Below, one piece after another: positions 22,838 through 31,483 of a DNA stretch of 53,599 nucleotides (positions are counted from its first letter, which is position 1; the number at the start of each line of letters is the position of its first letter). Source of the DNA: an uncultured Bacilli bacterium (GTDB taxonomy: Bacteria > Bacillota_I > Bacilli_A > RF39 > UBA660); NCBI GenBank assembly GCA_947632065.1, contig CANRNO010000006.1:1-53599 (forward strand), in the 5' to 3' direction. Under the pieces are notes generated by a model, which was not told the DNA's origin, made no database searches, and saw only the letters and a list, made by a program, of their open reading frames with translations. A program made the translations under genes and the position numbers.

Positions 22838-24899
22838 ATTATCTTTAAAAAACATCAAGAAAAGTATTAAAGATTATGCCATCTATTTTTTTACACTTAT
22901 TCTTGGTGTAGCAATCTTTTATGTTTTTAATGCTCTTGATAGTCAAACTATTATGATGAATGTATCATCATCAACACAAGAATTAATTGAACTTATGATG
23001 AATATGTTATCTGGTGTTAGTGTTTTTGTTTCATTTATTTTAGGATTTCTAATTATTTATGCTTCAAGATTTTTAATGAAAAGAAGAAATAGAGAGTTTG
23101 GAGTTTATTTAACTCTTGGTATGAGTAAAAGAAAAATATCATTAATATTATTTTTTGAAACACTTTTTATTGGGGTTTTATCTTTAATTGTAGGACTTGG
23201 TTTTGGAGTTGTTTTATCTCAATTTATGAGTTTATTAGTTGCGAATATGTTTGAGGCAAATCTTTCAAAGTTTACATTTGTATTTTCATCATCTGCTTGC
23301 ATTAAAACAATTATCTATTTTAGTATTATGTATTTGATTGTGATGATATTTAATACTATAAGTGTTAGTAAATGTAGGTTAATTGATTTATTAAATGGTT
23401 CAAGAAAGATTGAAAAAATCAAATTAAAAAATCCATATCTTTGTATTATTATATTTATAATTTCTTCTATTGTACTTGGAAGGGCTTATTATATTGTCGT
23501 GCATGAGTTTCTTACATTACAAGAAGCAAGTGATATAATGATTCCTATTGCCATGGGAGTATTTTCAACATTTTTTATATTTTGGTCTTTATCAGGTTTG
23601 ATTCTAAGAATTGTTCAAAGTTTGAAGAGATATTATTATAAAGGATTAAATAGTTTTATATTAAGAGAGTTTAGTAGTAAAATTAATACAACTGTATTTT
23701 CAACAACTATTATTTGTTTGATGCTATTTATAACAATATGTTTATTATCTGCTTGTCTTACTATTAAAAATTCTATGAATGAAAATATTAAAAAATTGGT
23801 TCCAGCGGATGCTATGTTTTCACAAAATATGAATATGGATAAATATTATGATGATTTTCGAAAATATGGATATAATGATTTACAAATAAAAAATTCTCAT
23901 TATACTGCAAGAGAGATGTTTAAAATATTTGACTTTGATATTACATCTTATTTTAAAGATTATATTGAAGTGAATACTTATGCAACACATGATTTAACAA
24001 TGTTTAATACTTTAGGTTCAAAATTAAATGATATTAAAGTAAAGTTTCCATTTTTAGAATATGACAGTATGGAGACAATTATGAAAATTAGTGATTATAA
24101 TAAAGTTGCTAGATTTTATGGGATAAAGGAATATTCTTTAAAAGAAAATCAATATATGATTATTGCTGATTTTGAGTCAATGATTAAAATAAGAGATATT
24201 TCTCTTAAAAATAAAGAAGAAATTAATTTATTTGGACATAATTTAAAACCTAAATATGATTCTTGCCAAGAGGGATTTTTAGAGATGTCAAGTAATCATA
24301 TTAATGCAGGAATTATCCTAGTTCCAGATAGTGTAGTAGATGAGGAGTATTTAATTGAAAATTATTTAATAGGTAATTATAAAACAACTGATAAAGATAA
24401 AATAACAAAAATAGAAGATAGTATTAATGCATTAGGAAATGACTCTAAAGCTAATGATTATTTACTTCCTAGTGGTTCTACTAAACTTGCGATTAAAGAG
24501 GCAACAGTTGGACTTTCTACAATGGTTACTTTTATTGGTCTTTATTTAGGAATTATATTTTTGATTAGTAGTGCAGCAATACTTGCTTTAAAAGAGTTGT
24601 CTGATGCTAGTGATAATAAAGAAAGATTTAGAATTTTACGAAAGATTGGAACAGATGAGGCATTACTTAATAAGGCATTGTTTAGAGAGATTGCAATATT
24701 TTTTATTCTACCTTTGATACTTGCTATTGTTCATTCTATATTTGGAATAACGTTTGCAATGAATATATTAGAGGTATTTGGTAATGAAGAATTACTTCCT
24801 TCAATTGTTGTAACAGCTATTTTCCTTATTTTCATATATGGAGGATATTTCTTAATAACTTATTATTGTAGTAAAAATATTATAAAGGAAAGATACTAA
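22824..24899 (+). CDS. BceB-type ABC permease
   Basis: A 691-residue FtsX-like permease. About ten transmembrane segments are visible with a large hydrophilic extracellular domain at roughly residues 310-550, the ligand-sensing domain of BceB/YxdM proteins. The early segment RRNREFGVYLTLGMSKRKIS is the coupling region found in FtsX folds. Such transporters free peptidoglycan precursors from bound peptides and signal to the kinase. It is translationally coupled to the ATPase; start could be 22824 or 22827. Confidence 0.93.
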   Translation: MMLCRLSLKNIKKSIKDYAIYFFTLILGVAIFYVFNALDSQTIMMNVSSSTQELIELMMNMLSGVSVFVSFILGFLIIYASRFLMKRRNREFGVYLTLGMSKRKISLILFFETLFIGVLSLIVGLGFGVVLSQFMSLLVANMFEANLSKFTFVFSSSACIKTIIYFSIMYLIVMIFNTISVSKCRLIDLLNGSRKIEKIKLKNPYLCIIIFIISSIVLGRAYYIVVHEFLTLQEASDIMIPIAMGVFSTFFIFWSLSGLILRIVQSLKRYYYKGLNSFILREFSSKINTTVFSTTIICLMLFITICLLSACLTIKNSMNENIKKLVPADAMFSQNMNMDKYYDDFRKYGYNDLQIKNSHYTAREMFKIFDFDITSYFKDYIEVNTYATHDLTMFNTLGSKLNDIKVKFPFLEYDSMETIMKISDYNKVARFYGIKEYSLKENQYMIIADFESMIKIRDISLKNKEEINLFGHNLKPKYDSCQEGFLEMSSNHINAGIILVPDSVVDEEYLIENYLIGNYKTTDKDKITKIEDSINALGNDSKANDYLLPSGSTKLAIKEATVGLSTMVTFIGLYLGIIFLISSAAILALKELSDASDNKERFRILRKIGTDEALLNKALFREIAIFFILPLILAIVHSIFGITFAMNILEVFGNEELLPSIVVTAIFLIFIYGGYFLITYYCSKNIIKERY

Positions 24900-25973
24900 T
24901 TGGAATATTTTTCAGTAATAAAGACTTCTATATTAATATTTCCTTTTATTGTATTAATATCTTATATACCTTTTATAATTTATCAATATCATAAATATGG
25001 ATCTATTAATTTATTTAGAGTTTTAATAATTTATTCATTTATTCTTTATTTAGTAACAATATACTTTTTAGTTATTCTTCCTCTTCCTAATAAGTCTATT
25101 TATCACAGAGATTTTATAAGATTAATACCATTTAGTTTTATAGGTGATATAATAAAAAATTCAAGTGATTTTGATACTTATATAAGTGCTTTTTTATCTC
25201 CTTCAGTTTATACAGTGATTTTTAATATATTAATGTTTATACCTTTAGGTATGTATTTAAGATATTATTTTAAATGTAGTTTGAAAAAGAGTTTATTTAT
25301 AAGTTTAGTATTAAGTTTATTTTTGGAATTAACACAACTTACAGGATTATATTATATATATCCATATCCTTATAGAGTATTTGATGTTGATGATTTAATT
25401 ATGAATACAATAGGTGGTATAATTGGTTATTTTATAATGGGATTTATAAATGTTTTACCTACAAGAGAAAGACTAGATGAAGAATCTTTTAAAGAAGGAG
25501 AAGTTGTTAGTGGCTTTAGAAGAATAACTATATTTATTTTAGATTTGTTTTTATATAGTTTTATAACTTTTGTTTTAAGTATTTTTATAAATAGTAGATA
25601 TTTAGCTGTTATTGTATTTATTTTCTATTATATAATATATCCTTATTTTAAAGAGGGACAAACTTTTGGTAGTAAGTTTTTAGGAGTAAGACTTTATTTT
25701 GGTAAGTTTAGATTAATAAAAATTATTTTTAGAATATTATTTTTATATTCTTATTATATTGGAAGTGTATTTGTTGTTTTAAGTTTTGTATCATTTGTTT
25801 GTGATGTTTTAATGTTAGATGCCTTTGAAGTGATGCTGTTTTTATTTTTAGTAATGATAAGTATGATGATATTTTATTTAATAAATTTCTTTATACTTAT
25901 AAAAGATAAAATTATATATTATGATAGTTTTTTTAAAGTAGAATATATAAATACAATTAAAAAGGAGGAGTAG
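24900..25973 (+). CDS. VanZ-RDD fusion membrane protein
   Basis: A 357-residue membrane protein. The first half (to about residue 180) is a VanZ domain: RLIPFSFIGD, NILMFIPLGMYLRY, SLFLELTQLTGLYYIYPYPYRVFDVDDLIMNTIGGIIGY. The second half has an RDD-type four-helix region (RRITIFILDLFLYSFI, then EGQTFGSKFLGVRL). VanZ confers low-level teicoplanin resistance. It starts with TTG directly at the permease stop, with GGAAAGA upstream, so it is part of the operon. The fusion fits an envelope-protection role. Confidence 0.85.
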   Translation: MEYFSVIKTSILIFPFIVLISYIPFIIYQYHKYGSINLFRVLIIYSFILYLVTIYFLVILPLPNKSIYHRDFIRLIPFSFIGDIIKNSSDFDTYISAFLSPSVYTVIFNILMFIPLGMYLRYYFKCSLKKSLFISLVLSLFLELTQLTGLYYIYPYPYRVFDVDDLIMNTIGGIIGYFIMGFINVLPTRERLDEESFKEGEVVSGFRRITIFILDLFLYSFITFVLSIFINSRYLAVIVFIFYYIIYPYFKEGQTFGSKFLGVRLYFGKFRLIKIIFRILFLYSYYIGSVFVVLSFVSFVCDVLMLDAFEVMLFLFLVMISMMIFYLINFFILIKDKIIYYDSFFKVEYINTIKKEE

Positions 25974-25974
25974 A

Positions 25975-26322
25975 ATGGAATATGTAAAAGAGAAATTACC
26001 AATAATAACTTGGACTTTTGTATTTGTTTGTTTATGTTGTTTTTCATACTTTTATTTATTTGAGTCTGATAAAATTTATTATACACAAATAGATAATACA
26101 AAGTTAGAAGTTCTTAATTCAAATAATTCTATGAGGTTTAAATATACACTTGTTATGTATGATAAGAATGGTTATAGTAAAAAGATAGATTTTAAGGCAA
26201 GTAGGAAATTAAGAGAAGATTCTTTTTTAGAAGTTAAGTATTATAATTTATCTGGTGTGAATAGTTGGAGAGAAGTAGACTATGATGTAATGCCTAATAA
26301 GGTTAAGAAAAAATATAAATAA
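25975..26322 (+). CDS. YxeA-like (DUF1093) protein
   Basis: A 115-residue protein with one N-terminal hydrophobic helix (residues 9-30) and an outer domain with KIYYTQIDN, FKYTLVMYDKNGYSKKIDF and SRKLREDSFLEVKYYN, then GVNSWREVDYDVMPNKVKKK, which fits the YxeA family (OB-like small exported proteins). In B. subtilis yxeA ends the LL-37-responsive yxdJKLM-yxeA operon, so its place here supports the whole-module reading. GGAGGAG precedes the ATG. Confidence 0.82.
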   Translation: MEYVKEKLPIITWTFVFVCLCCFSYFYLFESDKIYYTQIDNTKLEVLNSNNSMRFKYTLVMYDKNGYSKKIDFKASRKLREDSFLEVKYYNLSGVNSWREVDYDVMPNKVKKKYK

Positions 26323-26382
26323 TTACTATAAATTTATAAAAAAATGTGATATTATTTGGGTATAAAATAAAAGGGTGATTAT

Positions 26383-27198
26383 ATGAAAAAGAAGGTAAAG
26401 AGAAATAAGAAAAACTCAAATAATAAAAAAATTATTTTAACTTTTGTATTTTTAGTAGTAGGTTATTTTATTTATAAAGGAATTAATTTAATGATTTATG
26501 ATATTCATAGTAATTATTTTGGTGGTGTATCTAGTAATTATGAAGATATTTATAAAAACTTTGAAAATGAAGAAAATGTACTTATTATAAATCAAGTAAA
26601 AACAAATAATAATGATTATTTAAAATATAAGGATATGAAAGTTAAAGATGTATTTAAAGAATTTAAGAAAATAGAAGATTATGATGAAAATATGATTTCT
26701 TATAGATTAGAAGATAATGATTATAAAGATGGTGTAAAAGCAAATTTTTCTATGGGAGTATCTAAAAGTTATGTTGATATGTTCATTGAAGGAATTGAAG
26801 ATATAGGAAAATTTAGAAATATTAGTATTGATGATAGAAAAAGGATTATTAAAGAAAACAAAATAGAAAATGATTTAGATTTTATTAAATTTATTAAAAA
26901 ATATAAAAATGTTAAAAATAATATTTTTACAAGTGTTAGTAAGATGAAAGAAAATTTCTATGTGGCGTATTTTATAAATTACAATTTTTATAAGAGTAAT
27001 GATTTTAGGTTTGTTGATGGAGACTATGTTGGATTTATGACTAATAATATAGAAAATGATAATAAATATAAACCAAGATTAGTAGAAGTTGTTATTTTTA
27101 AGAATAATAAAAGATATTTTTTAATCTTTTCTGGAAGAAATGGTTATTTTAATGATAATAATATTAAAGAAATTTTAAATAGTTTAGTTATTGATTAG
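26383..27198 (+). CDS. Membrane-anchored protein of unknown function
   Basis: A 271-residue protein: a basic start, one transmembrane helix (about residues 18-36), then a hydrophilic outer domain rich in Asn, Lys and Asp with no recognisable motif. AAGGGTGATTAT precedes the ATG, a TATAAA-like box lies upstream, and a terminator follows, so it may be its own transcript after the peptide-resistance operon. No function can be given. Confidence 0.6.
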   Translation: MKKKVKRNKKNSNNKKIILTFVFLVVGYFIYKGINLMIYDIHSNYFGGVSSNYEDIYKNFENEENVLIINQVKTNNNDYLKYKDMKVKDVFKEFKKIEDYDENMISYRLEDNDYKDGVKANFSMGVSKSYVDMFIEGIEDIGKFRNISIDDRKRIIKENKIENDLDFIKFIKKYKNVKNNIFTSVSKMKENFYVAYFINYNFYKSNDFRFVDGDYVGFMTNNIENDNKYKPRLVEVVIFKNNKRYFLIFSGRNGYFNDNNIKEILNSLVID

Positions 27199-27201
27199 TA
27201 T

Positions 27202-27236
27202 AGAGTGGACTTAAAATGTTTGCTCTTTTTTATTTT
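27202..27236 (+). terminator. Terminator after 27198
   Basis: AGAGTGGAC (27202-27210) pairs, with G-T wobbles, with GTTTGCTCT (27218-27226) and is followed by a T-run. Confidence 0.6.
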
Positions 27237-27292
27237 ATATAATATAATGTGATTAGATTGTTTTGCTTAGAAAATTTATTTTTTAGTTTTTA

Positions 27293-27318
27293 CGTGCCTG
27301 TTAAGGAGCGGTTTTTTG
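27293..27318 (+). terminator. Possible leader terminator before the Gre-like gene
   Basis: CG-CCT (27293-27299 with a 2-nt bulge) pairs with AGG-CG (27304-27310), followed by GTTTTTTG. It lies in the 5' leader of the Gre-like gene, between a TATAAT box near 27240 and the ribosome site. The stem is short, so this could be chance; attenuation of greA in its own leader is known in E. coli. Confidence 0.35.
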
Positions 27319-27349
27319 TTTTGAAAAAATATAGAAAGAAGGTGTAAAT

Positions 27350-27832
27350 ATGGAAGAGATATTAGTAAATGAAGAAGGTTATTTGCAGTTTTTGGAAGAG
27401 TTAGAAAGTGTTAAGAATAAGTTTTTGGATAATGCTAGAAGTGGAGGAGAAGTATTAAAGGAAGCAGTTGGAGATGGATGGCATGATAATTTTGCATATG
27501 ATGAAGTTATGAGAGAAGAACGTGAGATAGTTAGTAAAATAAAAAATCTTTTAGAAGTTAAAAAGCATATAAAAGTAGTTAAAGAAAGTAATAGTGAGAG
27601 TAGTATTGTTAATATCAATGATAATGTTTTATTACTGTTAAAGTATGATATAGATGATGAAGAGGAAGAAGTTATTAAATTAACAGGTAAATATATGCCT
27701 AATAGTGATATAGGAGAGATATCTTTAAATAGTCCACTTGGTAAAGTTATTTATAAAAAGAAAATTGGTAGTAAGGTTAGTTATGTAGTTAATGAAAAAA
27801 AGATAGAAGTAGAAATTTTGAAAAAAGTATGA
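27350..27832 (+). CDS. GreA/GreB-family transcription elongation factor
   Basis: A 160-residue protein with a coiled-coil N-domain (GYLQFLEELESVKNKF and VMREEREIVSKIKNLLEVKK) and a C-terminal FKBP-like domain (GEISLNSPLGKVIYKKKIGSKVSYVV). The tip, GDLSENAEY in standard GreA, is GDGWHDNFAY here, so both acidic residues that hold the catalytic Mg are kept. Gre factors insert into the RNA polymerase channel and stimulate transcript cleavage. GAAGGTGTAAAT precedes the ATG. It may be a paralogue rather than the main GreA. Confidence 0.82.
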   Translation: MEEILVNEEGYLQFLEELESVKNKFLDNARSGGEVLKEAVGDGWHDNFAYDEVMREEREIVSKIKNLLEVKKHIKVVKESNSESSIVNINDNVLLLLKYDIDDEEEEVIKLTGKYMPNSDIGEISLNSPLGKVIYKKKIGSKVSYVVNEKKIEVEILKKV

Positions 27833-27879
27833 TTTACAATTTCTGGTAAACGTGTTAAATTTATATTGAGGTGAGATAT

Positions 27880-28524
27880 ATGTTAGATGGTATTACTGTT
27901 TTTACTCAGAGTGCAATTAAAATAGATAAAAATGTTAAAATTTATTTTGATCCATTTAAAATAGAAGAAAATTTTCATGATGCTGATTATATTTTTATTA
28001 CTCATGATCATTATGACCATTTTGATTCTGATTCTATATTTAAAGTTAGAAAAGATACTACTAAAATAATTGTGCCAAATCTTTTAAAGACTAGAGTAGA
28101 AAGTTTAGGTTTTTCTAAAGAAAATATTTTAGATGTAGTTCCTAATAATAGTTATAATATAGATAATTTATCTTTTTCTACTGTTGTAGCATACAATATA
28201 AATAAACCTTTTCATACACCTGATAGTGGATGGGTAGGATATATTGTTAATATTGGAAATACTTTATATTATGTTTCAGGAGATACAGATTTTTTAAGTG
28301 AAAATGAAAATATTAAATGTGATGTTGCTTTTGTTTGTATTGGTGGTGTTTATACAATGGATTATAAAGAAGCAGCGGAATTTGTTAATACTATTAAGCC
28401 TAAAATAGTTGTTCCTACTCATTATGGTAGTATTGTTGGAAGAATAACTGATGGTGCTTCTTTTGAAAAATTACTTGATAATTCTATTAGTTGTCATAGA
28501 TTACTTGAACATGAAGTTATGTAA
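27880..28524 (+). CDS. MBL-fold metal-dependent hydrolase (UlaG-like)
   Basis: A 214-residue metallo-beta-lactamase-fold protein. Metal ligands are HDHYDHFD (HxHxDH), the Asp in YYVSGDTDF and the His in VVPTHYGSIVG. The short layout matches the UlaG/YtkL branch, which includes lactonases and uncharacterised hydrolases. TTGAGGTGAGATAT places the start at ATG 27880 rather than the GTG at 27871. Substrate unknown. Confidence 0.87.
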   Translation: MLDGITVFTQSAIKIDKNVKIYFDPFKIEENFHDADYIFITHDHYDHFDSDSIFKVRKDTTKIIVPNLLKTRVESLGFSKENILDVVPNNSYNIDNLSFSTVVAYNINKPFHTPDSGWVGYIVNIGNTLYYVSGDTDFLSENENIKCDVAFVCIGGVYTMDYKEAAEFVNTIKPKIVVPTHYGSIVGRITDGASFEKLLDNSISCHRLLEHEVM

Positions 28525-28612
28525 ATTGTGCAAAAATAAATAAAAATAACTTGGTAAATATAATTGTTTGTGATATACTTACTTTAAGAATAAAATAAGG
28601 GAGTGTGTCATT

Positions 28613-29674
28613 ATGCTAGATGAAATGAAAGAAAAATTTGAAGATAGTTTTACTGACGAAGAAAAGATTCAAATATTTAATCTTATTTTTAGTGGATATT
28701 ACTCACTTTCTTATATTAGATTTTTAGCACAAAAGAAAGCAGGACGTGATTTAGGACTTGATGTTAAAGAACCACAAAATTTATTACCACCTGAAGGTGA
28801 GGGTGCTGATTATGATGAATATTTGGATGCTATTTTACAACAACCAAATAGGAGTTCAATTTTAGAAAATCCAAATAAACCTGAAATAGAAAGTAAATCA
28901 TCTGATAGTGAAGAGAAAAATAATGATGTACAAATAGAGACTCCAACAGTTGAAGTTCCAGAAGAAGAGGAAGTTTCTACTGTTAGTAATGAAGAAGTAC
29001 AAGATTCTATTTCTGATAGTCCAATTTCTTCATCTCCACTACAAGAGTCTATGTTATCTAGTGATCTTCCTGGTGCGATGGGACCTGATTCTTCACTTGG
29101 TAGTGAAAATGACGAAGGAAAAGATAATACACCAGAAGGATTTGAACCTACTCGTGTAGATGATGAAGCAGTTAATGATGTTGTTGCTCAAGATAATTTA
29201 AGTGAAGGAGAAGATATTAAAGAAGAGGCTGTAGAAGAAAAAGAGCCTTTATCTCCAACAATTGAAAATGATGAAAATTCTGAGCAAGAAGAGACAAAAG
29301 AAGATAAAAAAGATGAAAGTGATGTAATTACTTTTGGATTTGGTGATTCTCAAGCAGGAGAAGCACATGCTCCAACAGTTGAAGTTATTCAAGAAGATAT
29401 GAGACCTAAGAAAGAGGAAGCAGCCTCTGAGATTAAGTTTGTAGCACCTTCTGAAGTTCAAAATCAAGAAGAGAATCAAACTTCAGAACAACCTTCAACT
29501 GGACCACAAGAATTATCAACTGAAACAGTAGTTGTTCCTAGTGCTGATACTAGTGTAGTAACTCCACCAACACCGGATACTACTACTGCTAATCCTAATC
29601 CAACTCCAGAAGTTCCAACTATTACTTTAGATCAATTACAAAATCCACAAGTACAACAAAGTCCTACACAATAG
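28613..29674 (+). CDS. Acidic, mostly disordered protein of unknown function
   Basis: A 353-residue protein. Residues 1-65 look folded and helical (EMKEKFEDSFTDEEKIQIFNL, YYSLSYIRFLAQKKAGRDLG). The remainder is low complexity, rich in Glu, Asp, Ser, Pro and Thr, ending in a Pro/Thr/Gln stretch. No signal peptide or membrane helix is seen. It is monocistronic, with GGGAGTGTGTC upstream of the ATG and a strong terminator downstream. A cytoplasmic scaffold or division-associated protein is imaginable but nothing in the sequence shows it. Confidence 0.7.
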   Translation: MLDEMKEKFEDSFTDEEKIQIFNLIFSGYYSLSYIRFLAQKKAGRDLGLDVKEPQNLLPPEGEGADYDEYLDAILQQPNRSSILENPNKPEIESKSSDSEEKNNDVQIETPTVEVPEEEEVSTVSNEEVQDSISDSPISSSPLQESMLSSDLPGAMGPDSSLGSENDEGKDNTPEGFEPTRVDDEAVNDVVAQDNLSEGEDIKEEAVEEKEPLSPTIENDENSEQEETKEDKKDESDVITFGFGDSQAGEAHAPTVEVIQEDMRPKKEEAASEIKFVAPSEVQNQEENQTSEQPSTGPQELSTETVVVPSADTSVVTPPTPDTTTANPNPTPEVPTITLDQLQNPQVQQSPTQ

Positions 29675-29682
29675 AAAATATA

Positions 29683-29716
29683 AGAAATTGGTTAGTATAA
29701 TCAATTTCTTTTTTTT
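29683..29716 (+). terminator. Terminator of the acidic-protein gene
   Basis: AGAAATTGGTTA (29683-29694) pairs with TAATCAATTTCT (29698-29709) with one G-T pair around a 3-nt loop, followed by eight T's. Confidence 0.92.
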
Positions 29717-29805
29717 GTTTACAACATTTGACATATGAGTTATTAAATAATATTGTAAAGTTAATTTGTATTTCATATAATGAAGGTATATAAGGGAGTG
29801 GGATT

Positions 29806-31434
29806 ATGGAAGAAAGAGAAGAGATGTATTCAATGATTGATAATAGTAATAAAAAGAAGAAAAAAAGAAAAGTATTTTTAATTATTTTTATTTTATTGTT
29901 AATTATAGGTGGAAGTGTTTTTGTTTATTTTGAGTTTGTTGCACCTAAATCAGATAAAATAAAAACAAAATCAAAATCTGTTGCATCTAAATATCGTATG
30001 GATGGTAATGGTTTAGAAAAATTTGATTTAGAATTTTTAAAATTAGAAAATAAGAATGAAAATATTGTGTATAGTCCACTTTCTATTAAATATGCTTTAG
30101 CGATGTTAAAAGAAGGTGCTGGTGGAGAAGATAAAGAACAAATAAAACAAGTAATAGGTGATTATAAAGTAAAAGAATATGATAATAATAAAAATATGTC
30201 TTTTGCTAATGCTATGTTTATAAAAGAAAATTATAAAGAAGATGTAAAAGAAAAATATATAAATAAACTTTCGAAAAAATATAGTGCAGATATTATGTTT
30301 GATTCATTTAAAAGTCCAGATAAAGTTAATTCTTGGGTTAATGAAAAAACATTAGGATTAATAAGTAGTTTATTTGATGATATTTCAGATTATAAATTTT
30401 TACTTATAAATGCTCTTGCAATTGATATGGATTGGAATGAGAGAATTCAAAATTCTACTGCTGATAGTACAACTAAAAATCCAGATGTTTATCAAGTAAA
30501 GTATGAACATGAAAAATATTCTGAATTAATCACACCACTTGATTCGGATGACAGTTATAAGAGTTTAGCATTTAATGATAAAACAATGTATGCTAAAGCA
30601 GTTGAGATTGGTGCTTCAATTAATAACTATGATATTGTTAAAGAGTTAGGTGAGGAGAATATTAGAAGTACTATTACAAAAGAGTATGATAATTATGTAG
30701 AAAATGGTGGAGATTGTGTTGATACAACACTTAGTACTTCTCAATTTGTAGATAATTTTGTAAAAGAGTTAAATTCTAATTATCATAAGTTAACTGTATC
30801 AACTGATTTTATGATTTATAATGATAAGGATATAAAGGCTTTTGCGAAAGATTTAAAAGAATATGATGGTATGACTTTACAATATGTAGCAATTATGCCT
30901 AAATATCAAGATATTAACAATTATATAAAGGATATAGATAAAGATAGTATTAATGATATTATTAATAAATTAAAGACAATAGAGAATAAGAACTTTGAAG
31001 AAGGAAAAGTTACTAAAATAACTGGTTATATTCCTATGTTTAATTTTGAAAAAGAAATAGAATTAAAAGAAGATTTGAAAAAATTAGGAATTAAAAATGT
31101 ATTTAAAAAGGGTAAAGCTGATTTATCTGATATGATGAAGGATAATGAAACATTTATTGATACTGTTAAGCATAAAGCTAATATAGATTTTTCAAATGAT
31201 GGTATTAAGGCTTCTGCTGCTACTGCAGGTGGTGGTATGGGAGCATTTACTTGTGGATTTGAGCATTTATATGATGTTCCTATTGAAACTATTGATATGA
31301 CATTTGATAGACCTTATATTTTCTTAATTCGTGATAAAGATAGTGGAGAGGTTTGGTTTGCTGGAAAAGTTTATCAACCAACAGAAAAACCTTGTGATGA
31401 GGCTGCTAAACAATTAGATAATTGTGTTGGTTAA
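29806..31434 (+). CDS. Membrane-anchored serpin
   Basis: A 542-residue protein. A basic N-terminus and one transmembrane helix (about residues 22-44) are followed by a serpin fold: FDLEFLKLENKNENIVYSPL, IKYALAMLKEGAGG, the hinge DGIKASAATAGGG (from about residue 462), the variable reactive loop, and the C-terminal block FDRPYIFLIRDKDSGEVWFAGKV. A middle insertion of roughly 80 residues with a Cys makes it longer than the 370-400-residue family core. Serpins trap serine or cysteine proteases by suicide inhibition. GGGAGTGGGATT precedes the ATG. Confidence 0.9.
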   Translation: MEEREEMYSMIDNSNKKKKKRKVFLIIFILLLIIGGSVFVYFEFVAPKSDKIKTKSKSVASKYRMDGNGLEKFDLEFLKLENKNENIVYSPLSIKYALAMLKEGAGGEDKEQIKQVIGDYKVKEYDNNKNMSFANAMFIKENYKEDVKEKYINKLSKKYSADIMFDSFKSPDKVNSWVNEKTLGLISSLFDDISDYKFLLINALAIDMDWNERIQNSTADSTTKNPDVYQVKYEHEKYSELITPLDSDDSYKSLAFNDKTMYAKAVEIGASINNYDIVKELGEENIRSTITKEYDNYVENGGDCVDTTLSTSQFVDNFVKELNSNYHKLTVSTDFMIYNDKDIKAFAKDLKEYDGMTLQYVAIMPKYQDINNYIKDIDKDSINDIINKLKTIENKNFEEGKVTKITGYIPMFNFEKEIELKEDLKKLGIKNVFKKGKADLSDMMKDNETFIDTVKHKANIDFSNDGIKASAATAGGGMGAFTCGFEHLYDVPIETIDMTFDRPYIFLIRDKDSGEVWFAGKVYQPTEKPCDEAAKQLDNCVG

Positions 31435-31437
31435 AAT

Positions 31438-31475
31438 AAAAAATACACTAAATTAAAATAGTGTATTTTTAGTTT
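31438..31475. terminator. Bidirectional terminator between the serpin and the minus-strand gene
   Basis: AAAAATACACTA and TAGTGTATTTTT (ending near 31470) form a 12-bp stem around AATTAAAA. A/T runs flank both sides, so it can stop transcription from either convergent gene. Confidence 0.8.
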
Positions 31476-31483
31476 GTAATTGA

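Noticed and set aside
28950-29159. Leu-rich small membrane protein inside the acidic-protein gene
   Set aside because: Frame-shifted reading of Glu/Ser codons in AT-rich DNA gives false hydrophobic runs; no ribosome site is present.
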